Positions 43,732 to 54,909 of a DNA stretch of 64,000 bases are shown here, piece by piece. The number at the start of each line of letters is the position of its first letter. Positions within the stretch are counted from its first letter, which is position 1. The DNA is from Rhyacophila brunnea. Lineage: Eukaryota > Arthropoda > Insecta > Trichoptera > Rhyacophilidae. The notes below the pieces were generated by a model. That model saw only the letters and a list, made by a program, of their open reading frames with translations, searched no databases and was not told the DNA's origin. The translations under genes and the position numbers were made by a program. Location of the stretch: contig JAGYXB010001045.1 in assembly GCA_022495005.1 (NCBI GenBank), forward strand, positions 434,001 to 498,000, given 5' to 3'.

Positions 43732-44487
43732 CTTAAGGCTATACATCAGCTGAGGCATGGACTAAAAAAATTGTGACTAGGCGATGCTCCGATTGCGGGT
43801 CGCGGGTGCAAATGATGCAAGCCGAACAAAATATAATTTGTCATAAAAGTTCAACATGCGTCATTTTTATGTTATGTTTATTATTATATTCATAATAATT
43901 ATAGTATTTTCATTGACATGTTTTCTTTTTTAAGTACATACGTAAAGTTTTTTAGTCATCTTTACACGATTTAAGAATATTTTCATCCGACACCATGACA
44001 AAACGAATCGACGTGCAGACACCTTGACTATCGCTCTCCGAATGACAACGCGGCCGTAATTTCGTTCGACACACAGTTGAAAATTATTTGCCGTTTCGCT
44101 TATGTACGCTCTTAAGGCTATACCCCAGTTGAGGCATGGTCTAAAAAGATCGTGGATAGGCGATGCGCGGATTGTGCAAATGACGCGTGCCGAGCGAAAT
44201 ATAATTTGTCATATAAATCCAACATGCGTCCATTTAATGTTCTGTTTATTGTTCTATTAGTAATAATAATAATATAATCATTGACATGTTTTCTTTTTCA
44301 AGTAAATGGGTAACGTTTTTTAGTCATCCTTATTTTAGAGATTTAAGAATTAATACCCCCGTCGCCATCACTAAACAAATTGACGTGTTCACAGCTCGAC
44401 GTTCACTCTCCGATTGCCAGCGAGTTTAAATTTTTGTCGCACCTATAGTTGAAAATTATTTGCCGTTTACTGAAGTACCGTCTTAAG
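43732..44487. repeat. Two-unit tandem duplication (about 375 bp each)
   Basis: Unit 1 (43732-44110) and unit 2 (44111-44481) both start CTTAAGGCTATAC and share GAGGCATGG, CATTGACATGTTTTCTTTTT, GTTTTTTAGTCATC, GAAAATTATTTGCCGTTT and a final CTTAAG boundary. Small indels distinguish them. No frame is conserved. It may be a two-copy remnant of a satellite or a local duplication. Confidence 0.85.
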
Positions 44488-47062
44488 ACACATGGAAATA
44501 AAAAGTAATCAAAGTTGATTATACAAACCAGAACGGTGACATTACTGTTTTCCTTGGTATCCATTTTTATTTACGAAGGACCAACATTAAAATTTAATAA
44601 AATATTTTTTTAATCGACTACCAAAGGAATGACTGAGCGAATATTCATATGCTGTCACTATTTTAGTACTCCAGCCTATAAAAATGATCTGCGATCATTT
44701 AAGGACTCTGGAAACAAAAACGGCAGTTTCCAATTTCGCAATATGTTAGCGAGTCATTCAAAATGTATTACATCTTTTTTTATACTTGATTTATAGCATG
44801 TTACCTTTTTCAGAAATTATACCTATAAGAAAGATTTAAGCCATTTTTAATGACTCACTAACATTTATTGTAAAAATGGAGACTGCCGTTATTGTTTCCA
44901 GAGACCTCAATTTTATCAAACATGACTTCCACTGCGTATAATAGATTGAAATAATAAACTGTTCCAATTCGTTTTTGTTTTTAAATTAATGAGATAGATA
45001 ATGGTTGGATCTAGGCGCGCGCTCATCTGCCCATCTATTCCATTTATACAAATATCCAGTTTCTATAAGTATGTACGTCAGTAGAAATTTGAATGAGCAT
45101 GCGCGATTGACAACGGTTAGATGTAAGCGTGCGCACTTCGATCCTCACCTCACCTCACCGATCCACCTCTACTATTTGACCACTTTATTTTGTAAATTTA
45201 GAATCTTTTGAGATATTGAAATGAAAGTCTAATAAAAAGGTATGCAAGTTATCAATACTGGTCCAGTTGTTAATGATTTTGAGAAAATTGAACATAAATA
45301 CAGACGAAAATTGAAAAGAAACTGTATTTTGTGCTTAGGTGTCACGGAAATAGTCAAAATGCTGACAAAAAGGCATATATTTCTAAACCACTGACATGTA
45401 CTAAATTATATTTTTATCAAGTATCTAGATATTGTTTTAAATTAAATTATTTATTAGTTTTAAAGATGGCTAAATACTTAACTAGTTATTATACAAATAG
45501 TCCTAATTACACATAATATTATTAGGTATATGTTTACAAGAAAATTTAGGAAAATTAACTTCAAAAAATAATAAAATTTGTATCTCGATCAAGCATATTT
45601 AATCGGTTTTTTTTATTTAAAGTTCATTTAATAGGTATATTTTTATGAAATTATTATAATATAATTAGATAAAAACCAGGGTTTTTACTTTACCTTAAAA
45701 TTTATATATTATATTACCTAAATTTTTTTTACTTAACTCTCAATTATTGGTGGAAACTGGAAAAAGTTGTATTATATAAAATAAAACGTAATTATGTAGT
45801 ACTTATTCTACAATATTTATTAATAATCAGGATCAGTTTCGTCCTCTTCAATCATTTTAATTTATTGTCTTCTAAAAGGCTAAGTAAACTTAAATTATTC
45901 ACTTTTGGAAAGAAAATTTCTTCGAATTGTGCTTAATATTTGTCCATAATATTATATTCAATAATATATAATATCACTAATGTCAGATTGAATACTATAT
46001 ACTTGATAATATTGTGGTTGGGCCAATCATTCAGTATTTTCCCACCAACCTCAAATCCTTATTTATTATTATAGCAAAACTGGGCGACTACCAGCCACGA
46101 GTCATCAGTCGACCGTGATGTAATGCAGTTACTTCAAGACACCGGACGCGCCTAGGCTTGTTAAAGCGAAGCCGTTGCTAACTCATAAAGTCATAGTGAT
46201 TCATCCAAAACGCATCTGTTCGACCTTCGTTGCGCTAAATTTGATTCGTTTGATTGAATGTCGAGTCTATCATCGATCCTGAACTTGTCATCATTATTTA
46301 TTCCAAAACCTAATTAAAATCATGATAGTGGCTTTCCGGACCGTCCATTAACCAGTGCGTGAGTGTGTGAGTGCGTGACCACCAAACCAGCTCTAGCGCC
46401 CTCCAGTTCTCTCAACATCAAAGGTCAGTGCCTGGCATGCTGTTTAACCCACCCCTAGATCTGTAATCTACCACCATCTTCAAATTACAGTCCACTGCAA
46501 AAATCATAATCACATAGTTTTACGAATTAATAATACAATTTCAACTATAGATATACATTTTTAAATAATATTTAAGGTATATTGTCGCATACCATATTAT
46601 AACAACATAATATAAGATTTTGTTACCCATGTTATAAAATATCTAGAGGTAATTTTTATATAGCTTTTGCACTCGTGGTCGATGAAAAAGTTAAAAATGT
46701 CAAGTGTCAAATTACAAATGTATTAACTGTACAGTTTCAAGAAAGCTCTTAGAAGCTTTCACGTAAGTAGTTTATTTCATAGACATTTCCAACACATGAG
46801 CTTGTAAGTTTTTACTTCTTAAAGAATATAACCGATGCTTTCTTTTAAGGCTTTTTAAATATTGCCTACTTTATGCCGGCAAAGTTTTGCACATACGCGC
46901 TTTAAACTGTTGTTTTATAAAATGTTTCCAAGATAATTTAATAAGCCGATAACATATTGCACGCTAGGTATATTATTATTAGAGAGTTTCCAGAACAACT
47001 TAAGCGTTTATATTTTTAGAATGTATTAAAGTATTTATAATACACGTACATTATACCTGTAT
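44488..47062. other. Unassigned DNA with a GC-balanced block
   Basis: AT-rich in general. At 46075-46480 the sequence is GC-balanced and non-repetitive (GACGCGCCTAGGCTTGTTAA, GTGCGTGAGTGTGTGAGTGC, GACCACCAAACCAGCTCTAG) and may be low-copy functional DNA. Frames at 45005-45211 and 45331-45516 show no recognised motif. Confidence 0.35.
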
Positions 47063-48500
47063 ATTAATGGTAATACCGAATTAAAACATGAATGCCGGTA
47101 TTTTAGTATTTCATATTATTGAATACCGGTATTAATACTGATAATCATCAACAAAATTCTTTCATGGCGACCAATTTTTTTTTCTCAGTGCTGACGACCA
47201 TTTATTATCTGATAAAATCAAAAGTCATGAGCTTTTTCGGTTGATTCAGTTCATTAAAATTTAGATACAGTTTTATTAATAAAATTCCTCTACCGAAAAT
47301 TCGTGATAAATTATTTGATGAACTGTTATCTTGTAACTTCGAAAGCTTTTGAGACATGGAAACAAAACTCTACTAAATTAACGTCGTTAGATGTTTCGGA
47401 TGTCACATCAGTATACAAAATATATTATTGGTGTGATAATTGAAATAGTTATCGACATAAATTAATATCTAGTTATTATTACATTGATATCGAAGCGTGA
47501 GACGTCAAGGAACAAAGATAGAGGAATATGACAATCATATTCTATGTTACATAGGACTTACACCTGGAAAGTATGGCGTCGGATTCTTAATACATAAAAA
47601 CTCAAGAGAACAACATAGAAAACTTCATAGGTATAACAGATAGAGTAGCACTATTGAATTTAAAAATACAATGAAACGAATTATCTCTCATACAAGTATA
47701 CGCACCCACAAAAATAGCGAAAGAAGAAGAAAATGATACTTTATATACAAATGTAAACAAAGCTATTAACCAAGCACATAAAACTTTTATAATAATAGGC
47801 GAAAATATACCAACCCAGACAAGACGAATACTTAGCTACGAAATCAAACGGGTATGGAGAAAGAAACCAGAGAGGCCAGAGATTAACACTTTGGAGGAGG
47901 CCTTCACCCGAAGAGGGGTTCTTGGAAACTAAACAAACTAATTACATACCATTGTTCAATTTATAAACATTATCTAATAGTGTTATATACAGAAATAATA
48001 TATATATATATATATGTCATTTACTTTTTTTTATCTGTAAAAAATAAAAAGGCATTTTTATTTTATTTATTTACGTATTATACAAAAAATATAAAAAAAT
48101 TATAATAATTAATATTATATAAATTAGAAAATAAGTAGATATACAACCATAGATAGATATTAACACATAATAGATATATTCATAGTTTATATAATACATT
48201 CAATAGATATCGTCATTTAACTGTCATTTACTTTTGTTTGTAAGAAATAAAAAGGCTTTTTTTTATATTTATATTAATATTATCGAAGCGTTACTTTAAA
48301 ATTTTACTAATCTTCATCGTGTTAACAGAGATAAAAAAAAATGTGGAAAATCATACGACCTTGTAATCGACCCATGTACCAGTAAAATGTTGATAAAGTG
48401 AAAGAAAATGACTGGATGAATTGGATTTTTAAAACCGATATTTCAGTATTAATGAATACCGCGAATATGATTTTTGAAAACTGGTATTGTTATCCCTAGT
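47063..48500. mobile_element. hAT-like element, same ends as 36429-37141, with nested RTE
   Basis: The left end (GGTAATACCGAATTAAAAC, GCCGGTATTTTAGTATTTC, GAATACCGGTATTAATACTG) and the right end (GGATTTTTAAAACCGATATT, TGAAAACTGGTATTGTTATC, CCTAG) align with the ends of the MITE at 36429-37141. Between 47160 and 47420 a short frame (IPLPKIRDKLFDELLSCNF) is open and may be a transposase remnant. The RTE derivative at 47515-48270 is inserted inside. Ends are diverged, so this is an old copy. Confidence 0.72.
47515..48270 (+). mobile_element. RTE deletion derivative (endonuclease joined to C-terminus), copy A
   Basis: The plus strand encodes part of an AP-type endonuclease: ILCYIGLTPGKYGVGFLIHK, QVYAPTKIAKEEENDTLYTN and NQAHKTFIIIGENI, then GYGERNQRGQR-like residues. 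It is joined directly to NTLEEAFTRRGVL, a C-terminal RTE-like end, with no reverse transcriptase between. The 3' region (ACAAACTAATTACATACCAT, ATTTATAAACATTATCTAAT, GAAATAAAAAGGC) ends in an A-rich tail. Copy B at 54910-55380 has the same join. Frameshifts and stops interrupt the frame. Confidence 0.78.
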
Positions 48501-48559
48501 TCTTATTAAGCATTCCAATACGACACGAGGCCTAATGACAGCAGTGTAGTGAAACAGTC

Positions 48560-48700
48560 GTGTAGTGATTTAAGTGAAACTATCACAAACACCCAGGATT
48601 TAAGAAAATCACATAAATATATTGTGACCTCACCAGAAATCGAATCAGGAGCCCCCGTATGAAAGGCCAACGCTTTACGAACTGAACTATGAGGCCCGTA
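48560..48700 (-). repeat. SINE-B copy
   Basis: On the minus strand GGGCCTCATAGTTCAGTTCG (A-box region), GTTGGCCTTTCATACGGGGG, a B-box-like GATTCGATTTC and a body TGTGATTTTCTTAAATCCTG, GGTGTTTGTGATAG. It aligns with the intact copy at 52510-52706. Confidence 0.75.
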
Positions 48701-48884
48701 TCATCTCTAATAATTATATCTCCATTTAGTTGTAACATTTTATTATACTTTCCATTTTGCAATTGACCTGAAATTTTTATAAAAAAATTAACATGTTTAT
48801 TGTTTATTTGCCATGAAACTTATGTTTGTATTCTTATTATTATGTACTCTTATGTCAGGTGAACGTTTTAGGATATTGAAGCGT

Positions 48885-49225
48885 CTAGTTTTAAAACCCC
48901 CTAAAACGATTTTAGGTAGTTTTGAGAAAAATGGAAAAACTTATTATCTGTTCAATCTGTGAACTTTTGTATTTATTATTTAATTCATACATTCCAAAGA
49001 GTATTTTGGTATCAAGGGTATTTGAAAAGTACATCCAACTATTTTAGCAGATTTTGAAATTAACCCTAATTTTTGATCATAAGTATTGACGGTTTTTGGC
49101 ATCTTTTAAAGTTCAATCTTTGACCATCATATAAGTAACAAAAATATCCATCAAAATATATTATATCTAACCGAAAATTTTTCAAAAACCGTTTTAGGGG
49201 GGTTTGAAACTTCAATTATGATAGT
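48885..49225. repeat. Possible MITE with inverted repeat ends
   Basis: The left part TTTTAAAACCCCCTAAAACG and the right part (CCGTTTTAGGGGGGTTTGAA) are imperfect inverted repeats, about 335 bp apart. The middle is AT-rich. The edges are not certain and no copy is seen elsewhere. Confidence 0.5.
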
Positions 49226-50904
49226 GAATGTTTGATAAAAATATTTTTAAATTACGTACCTAAACAAAATAAACGAACGTTTTACTAGACATTTTTCCAG
49301 GGGATACGTACAATATTTACTTTGAAATCATACTACAACTTGAAAAAAAATGAAACAACTTATTTTGTTTAGTTAGTCTATTATACTAACGATCAATATT
49401 CTTAAAGTTACATACATTATTCACGAACGCTAATACTTAACTCTGAAACTGATTTAAAAAGAAAAACAAATTTAAAAAGCAATTTCCACATTACTCTCAG
49501 CGTCTTGGATCATCAATCGTACTCATTCGGAATTGGAAGAAATTTCATTTAATGTTTTTCTTTACTGCTCTCCAGCAACGAGAGAGAAGTTTTCCCTAAG
49601 CTGTTAATGTATTGCCAAATGAAGCGGAAAATTATAAGCGATCACTAGTCTCCAGAAGACGTTTCGATTTGTCTTTAAGTCCTCGTGAAAAAGTTGGGGA
49701 ATTTATTTTTTATGCATGGCAAGAAGTTGTTTTACTGCCATATAGCAATTTGGATCACCCCTAGCGGAAAACAGCGTAATTAGATTAGCATTTTTATACG
49801 CTATATCGTGAGAAGTACCCACGCTTGAGAGTATACGATTTTTTATACTTCAAACTATTTTTCATGTATTGGAATAAACCACTATGAATAGAATTTTGAT
49901 TCCGGTTTACATTAACTAAGTAAAATAAATATTTATAACACTAAAATAAAATAAAAATATTTCATTGAAGTTTGTAGAACAACCAGATTTTCATTATATA
50001 TATATGTATATTTTCGAAAAAGCTTGGATTGTATCAAGACCAGGTGTTTTCAACGGTCAGTTAGTAGTGCGACCGACCCCAAAAACCAAGTTTTTTCAAA
50101 AATCGTTATTTTTTGAGAAAAAAAAATGTTGACGAGATTCTGATGATTCATGAATAATAAATTCAAACCTATTATGTAATTAAACTGGCATTTTTGCGAT
50201 ATTAATCGGTTCATTATAATGGTTTGAAACAAAGTTTCCGTTAAATCTACAATTTTGAGTCTGTGATCTTTACAACTGTTTCCGGCCGTAAAGTTTGCGA
50301 CAAATTGCTCTGAAAATGGGTGTATAGCTCAAAATAGCTCCTAGATATGAAAAGCGTTGTCTCAAAACCTTTGTAGTATAGTTTAATATGGAAAATACGT
50401 GTTCAATTATTTTTAAATATTTAGTAATTAAATAAAATTTTGCAAATATTCTTTTGAACACTTTTAATTCACTAACATAATGATTATTTAATTTAATTTA
50501 ATTTATAAATCTCCCATATAGCTAATGAGTTCAAAATAATCCCTCAGTATCTTACTAAATTGTCTAGTAACTAATAATTGTTATGCAATTAAAGCGTTTC
50601 TCAAAATGCGTTAATATTGGTAACCGCCATTTTTTGGTCACTTTAGTTGCATGACTTCGTCGTAATTAAGTAGGGTGCAGAAGTAAATTAATGCAGCCAA
50701 AAACCGATAGATGCGGATTCAAATCTCGCTTTTTCTAATAGGTATGTTTCAGAAGTATTTCAGAATTATGCATGCTCAAAAATAAATGGTACACTCTCAA
50801 ATCATATGAATAATTCGTTGAATAATAAAAATCTAAAATATATATAATATGTAAAACATACATAAACAGTATTATATTCTATACTATAATCAAACAGCTT
50901 CTTA
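49226..50904. other. Unassigned AT-rich DNA
   Basis: Nothing recognised apart from a GGATTCAAATCTCG string at about 50717 that may be a SINE B box. Frames at 50050-50232 and 50270-50461 have no motif. Confidence 0.4.
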
Positions 50905-51110
50905 AAGCGTCAATTGGAGATCAAAGATCTTGGCATATTGTTTGACTCACGATTATCCATTCACTCACACATCACTTTATACGGCTTTGCGTGCGAGTAA
51001 GCTTCTAGGATTCGGTATAAGACAAGCCAAGTCATCCAAGAATCGAAATGTTTTACGTACACTCTATGTGTCGGTAGAATATGTGTCCATTATCTGGGGG
51101 GCCATTATGA
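50905..51110 (+). mobile_element. Jockey-type LINE remnant (after the RT palm)
   Basis: The frames QLEIKDLGILFDSRLSIHSH and ALRASKLLGFGIRQAKSSKN, then VLRTLYVSVEYVSIIWGAI, follow the end of a jockey-clade reverse transcriptase: the VKDLGVLFDSKL block, the ASR-LGFI-R block and the LYNSLVRS-LEYAS-IW block. The frame shifts once near 50975. Only about 65 residues remain. Confidence 0.85.
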
Positions 51111-51299
51111 GGTTTTCTATAAACTGTTGTTTTTTTAAATTTTATTTTTTGGTTTATTCTTTTTTTTTGCTTTCTTTACTGTGTTGAATTTAAATTGTTA
51201 TATTGTTTGTGCTCAATGTGTATTTTTTAAATAAATAACCCAATGCTTATATTGCACAATTATATATATGAAAATGTTCATGGCCATGAAGTATAATAG

Positions 51300-51440
51300 C
51301 ACCGCAGACGACTTTTTTTACTATTAAAGCTAATTTATGATACGTGTTTATCTCACTTATCTGGTCAACCGGACACCCCGGGCCCCCACAGCCTGGGCCC
51401 CCAGGCTAGAGCCCTGCCAGCCCTCCCCAGCCATGACCTA
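51300..51440 (+). mobile_element. Family X fragment
   Basis: GCACCGCAGACGACTTTTTT, CTCACTTATCTGGTCAACCG and CCCCAGGCTAGAGCCCTGCC match 32590-32760 in order. The part before the insertion point of the 36.4-37.1 kb hAT MITE is intact here (CACTTATCTGGTCAACC), which defines that target site. Confidence 0.7.
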
Positions 51441-52150
51441 CACCATTCCGGAATTCGGGTGGACACCGAAAATTTTTTGACAGTTCCATTAGGGATTGGG
51501 TTTCTAAAAAACCTGACATTAGTGATTCGAAATTTTTGTGTTAGAAATTAAAATCTAAGAAATTTTTCTATAAAGGCTGCTGGAGAATTACACATCATTT
51601 TTTTGCCGTGTTATTTGTCTATGCCCAAGGTATAGTTTATTGGCTTTCAATTTCAATGTTTAAAATCATTCTGATAATTTTCATATTTGGGGGGTGCCAG
51701 GGCCCCTTGCCCCCTCCCCTCGGTGCACCACTGGTTTTGTTACTACCTACATTATCAAAAGGCAAAAAGGTTTGAAGTTGTAGTTTTTACAATAATTTTA
51801 AGATTCTCGGGGATCGCTGATACGGTTAGTTGGGAATCACTGTGCTACATTAAAGTATACACGATCGCTAGTGCCTGAAAGTAATTTATACTATAGCAAT
51901 AGCTATAGGCAATTTTATGTTCTTACTTGCTTGCTTGCTTAAAGGTACTGTTTTAAGGTGTTTGAACTACTAAAAAATCTCATAAACTGTTCACTTAAAA
52001 TGAAATTCATTTCATAACCGCTTAGTTGGTATAATATTTTATCTGATTAAAGCAACGAAAACATGCAAATAAAAAAATGCAACTGATTATAAGACGTTAT
52101 GCTATACAGGGTGACTGGTTAAATGTCAATATTATTTTACTTGGAAATTA
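51441..52150. other. Unassigned DNA with a GC-rich transposon-like end
   Basis: At 51687-51735 a GGGGGTGCCAGGGCCCCTTG string is followed by CACCACTGG, which looks like the end of another GC-rich DNA transposon. A CTTG microsatellite lies at 51925-51940. The remainder is unassigned. Confidence 0.45.
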
Positions 52151-52159
52151 TTACATTCA

Positions 52160-52985
52160 TTAGGAGATTTAGAGATGATGAGGTGTGTGAAGATAAAGGC
52201 GTTGTTCTTTGGACGTTTAGAGGGGATAGTTTATTATCGTTACAAGAATAAATAAATACAATAACAAAGATAACAGCGTGTTGTTATAATCGCGGGTCGG
52301 ATGTACTGATGACATTAATATTATTCTAATAAAGTGAGAGACTTGACTCAAGTGGAATGACGGTTGACTATGTCGAGTGATCGGACTCAATGTGAGAGTG
52401 GTGCGTCGAGTGACGGACTCGTGACGATAGTGAGGATTTCGGGATTGTCTTTACTATTATATAAATGCAGTTTTTGCAACTAACAACCTATAATAAACCC
52501 TACTGATCTGGCGGCTCTTGTGGTGCAGTGGGTAAGGCGCTGGCCTTCCACCCGAGAGTTCTGGGTTCGATTCCCGGTCATGACAAAAACATTTACGTGT
52601 TTTTCTCAAAGCCTCGGTGTTTGTGATTGTTCAAAATTACTAACAACCACATTGTACGAAAAAGCAAGGACATGGTTATTAATAATTCTAAAAAAAAAAA
52701 AAAAATCTACTGATCTAGTTATGATTCAGGAATGCTGACATGATTATTTCTTAGAGAATAGTGAGACATTATGAATGATGAAGATTACAAAATAGACTCA
52801 CGTGCATAAATGTTTCCAACTAATTCAAATGAACGAAATAGTGAGAAAGGATCATTACCTCTAATTGAACGATTTTCTGAGTAACTCGGCTATAGAGTCA
52901 AAATGTTTCGTATTGAACTGTGTTAAATTTTATCAAGATAAATCGTTTTCGGCAGTACTATAAATGTACGATATAATATGTGTAA
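52160..52985. repeat. Repeat D, copy 2, with nested SINE-B
   Basis: GAGACTTGACTCAAGTGGAA, GACTATGTCGAGTGA and GACGGACTCGTGACG match 33500-33580, and TCTAGTTATGATTCAGGAAT, GCTGACATGATT match 33695-33720. The part 52720-52985 is inverted at 56286-56505. A SINE-B (52510-52706) splits it. Confidence 0.72.
52510..52706 (+). repeat. Intact SINE-B with perfect target duplication
   Basis: The head GGCGGCTCTTGTGGTGCAGT contains an A box (TGGTGCAGTGGG at 52520) and a perfect B box GGTTCGATTCC at 52564-52574. The body reads TTTTCTCAAAGCCTCGGTG and TTTGTGATTG and ends in a poly-A tract (52690-52705). CTACTGATCT flanks both ends (52500-52509 and 52707-52716). It is the youngest SINE here. Other SINE-B copies are at 2395, 12725, 35585, 48560 and 62705. 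Confidence 0.93.
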
Positions 52986-53205
52986 CATAAAGTTTGTTAT
53001 TTCAAAGTATACATAAAATTGATAAGTAACTTAAAAATTTCGGAAAAAATATTGAGCGGTCCGATTCGTAAATTTTTCCATTTCGAGCGCAGTTTTATAG
53101 TAATCATGGCATTATATATTATGATACAAAATAAATATTATAATAATCATTAAAATGTAGAAGAAATGATAATGCATTATAAAGACGTACTTATTACATT
53201 ACAAC

Positions 53206-53650
53206 GTTGTTCTTAGATCGTATTCTTATTTGTCCTGTACAAATCTTCCAATCGATTTTTAACAAACTTCCCGACTAGCTAGACATTTGAAACTTTTAGA
53301 ATATATCAGAACACGACGCCAATGCATTTTTTTAATACGTTTAGCCATCTTTAAGTAGAATTGAATTCATTTTCAGTTAATTCTGTTTTGTATGAAAAGT
53401 TATTTCGACACCATTATTGGTTGCTAGGGGTCTGGGGTCCTAGCAACTAAATTATTAATATATACGTTGCGTTACTATGGAAATCAATATGACATGTCAA
53501 AATGACATTTCAGTATTATTTCTATCAAGTACAATTTTTTTTTTGATCGTTTAAGCTAGTCCAGTAAAATTTATATGATTCAACAGAAAATTTAAAAACG
53601 TTGTAAGTATTTTATAAAAAGTTCTTTTTATCTTGTAATTATTTTTAAAC
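53206..53650. mobile_element. MITE-A copy 4
   Basis: It has ACAACGTTGTTCTTAGATCG, AATCGATTTTTAACAAACTT, TTCATTTTCAGTTAATTCTG, the hairpin GGTTGCTAGGGG ... CCCTAGCAAC region near 53418-53445 and AAAAACGTTGTAAGTATTTT. It is close to copies 1 and 2. The GTCCGGTGGTTG segment is partly deleted, as in copy 2. Confidence 0.83.
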
Positions 53651-54090
53651 TTACATTACTATATTCGACCTTAATATTTTTTTAATATTTTCAGAAATAA
53701 TTAATTTTACTAAGTACCAGTCAACCTGTATAATATTATGGTAAACTCATGTATTATTATATTATTCAGCTTATAATATTCATAATACAGCTTGACACGA
53801 CATGGCAGCGTTCCTGAAGTATTACCGTATTAATCAACGCCTGCATGAAGTTTATTTAATATTATGCTGAGCTTTAAGCTGTATAATGTAATAAAGCTTT
53901 TTATTTTTCTTGACGTGCCCACTGAAATAATAGCTTCTTAGTCAAAACACAAATTAAATATTATGCACGTTATTTTTATCATAATTTTGTTGTATCTGTA
54001 TGAATTTCGGTATTATACTATGATACCGAATAATTAATGTCTTAATGATTGAAGTAATTTGACATTAATTCTACTAAAAGATCCTTTTAA
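53651..54090. other. Unassigned AT-rich DNA
   Basis: No repeat or coding signal is seen. Confidence 0.4.
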
Positions 54091-54094
54091 CCAA

Positions 54095-54330
54095 GTACCT
54101 ACTCAGTTTCACTCTGGCACTTTTGCCAATCGCTGGACAAATCTAGTCATCCAGTGGCACCCAAGAGGTACAAACGTTCGTAAGGTAGACCTAGGCCGCT
54201 GGATCGATGAAATTGTTAAGTTCTGCGGAAGTGCTTGGCAATGCAACGCACAGGACTGAGAGAAGTGGAATTAGCTTGGAGAGGCCTTCATCCTGCACTA
54301 GATAGATTCAGGCTGGATGATGGTAACTGA
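54095..54330 (+). mobile_element. RTE-type LINE 3' fragment
   Basis: The frame NRWTNLVIQWHPRGTNVRKV and LGRWIDEIVKFCGSAWQCNA matches the tail of the RTE copy at 15150-16018 (RRDNRWTNLAIQWYPRSTK, GRWIDEMIKFCGSTW). The 3' part (GAGAGGCCTTCATCCTGCAC, GATTCAGGCTGGATGATGG) is the element end. It is 5'-truncated to about 230 bp. Confidence 0.88.
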
Positions 54331-54909
54331 GTTTCATATAAAGTAAGTACGTTGTAATTTATTTAGTATAACATTTTCTAAAATTAAATTGAATTACTAT
54401 GTTAATACCTACCTGCCATTCCCAGAATTAATTTATTTTTCAATAACCTTCACATGATCTACAGTTATTAGTTTATTTGTCATTTATTTGTCCAGTCTAC
54501 TGGGCTCTTGCTTCATTAATAAAACAAAACGTAGGTATATTATTTACTACAAAAATTTTAATGTAGATACGCTTCTTCATGTCAAACATTAGTGCGTCTG
54601 TCCTAAAGGAAAAAAAAACATGACGTCATCCTAACTGTGTTATAATATAGAAAGTAATCAGGCACCCCAAATTAATGCGAATCTGATTATTTAGTTCTCA
54701 ATTATATAAAAATCCACCACTATGTGGTTAGGACACTAAACTAGCTGCAAGATTTAGCGAGGCAGTTGACAATTTTTATATTTAATAAATAGTAGCGTGT
54801 ATAAAGATCAATTTGTCAAAAATGTTGTGCTTTTGGGTATTGTTATGGAACGGCGGGATCATTTTCATAAAAACACCTTTTATATTTAAACTGATTTCAT
54901 TTTAAGCTA
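54331..54909. other. Unassigned AT-rich DNA
   Basis: Nothing recognised. Short simple tracts only. Confidence 0.4.

Noticed and set aside
47160..47420. hAT transposase gene
   Set aside because: Only short open stretches with stops; no catalytic motif or dimerisation block is visible. Kept only as a possible remnant in the element entry.
52510..52585. tRNA gene
   Set aside because: The A and B boxes are good, but the segment cannot fold into a proper cloverleaf acceptor stem and continues into a SINE body with poly-A and target duplications.
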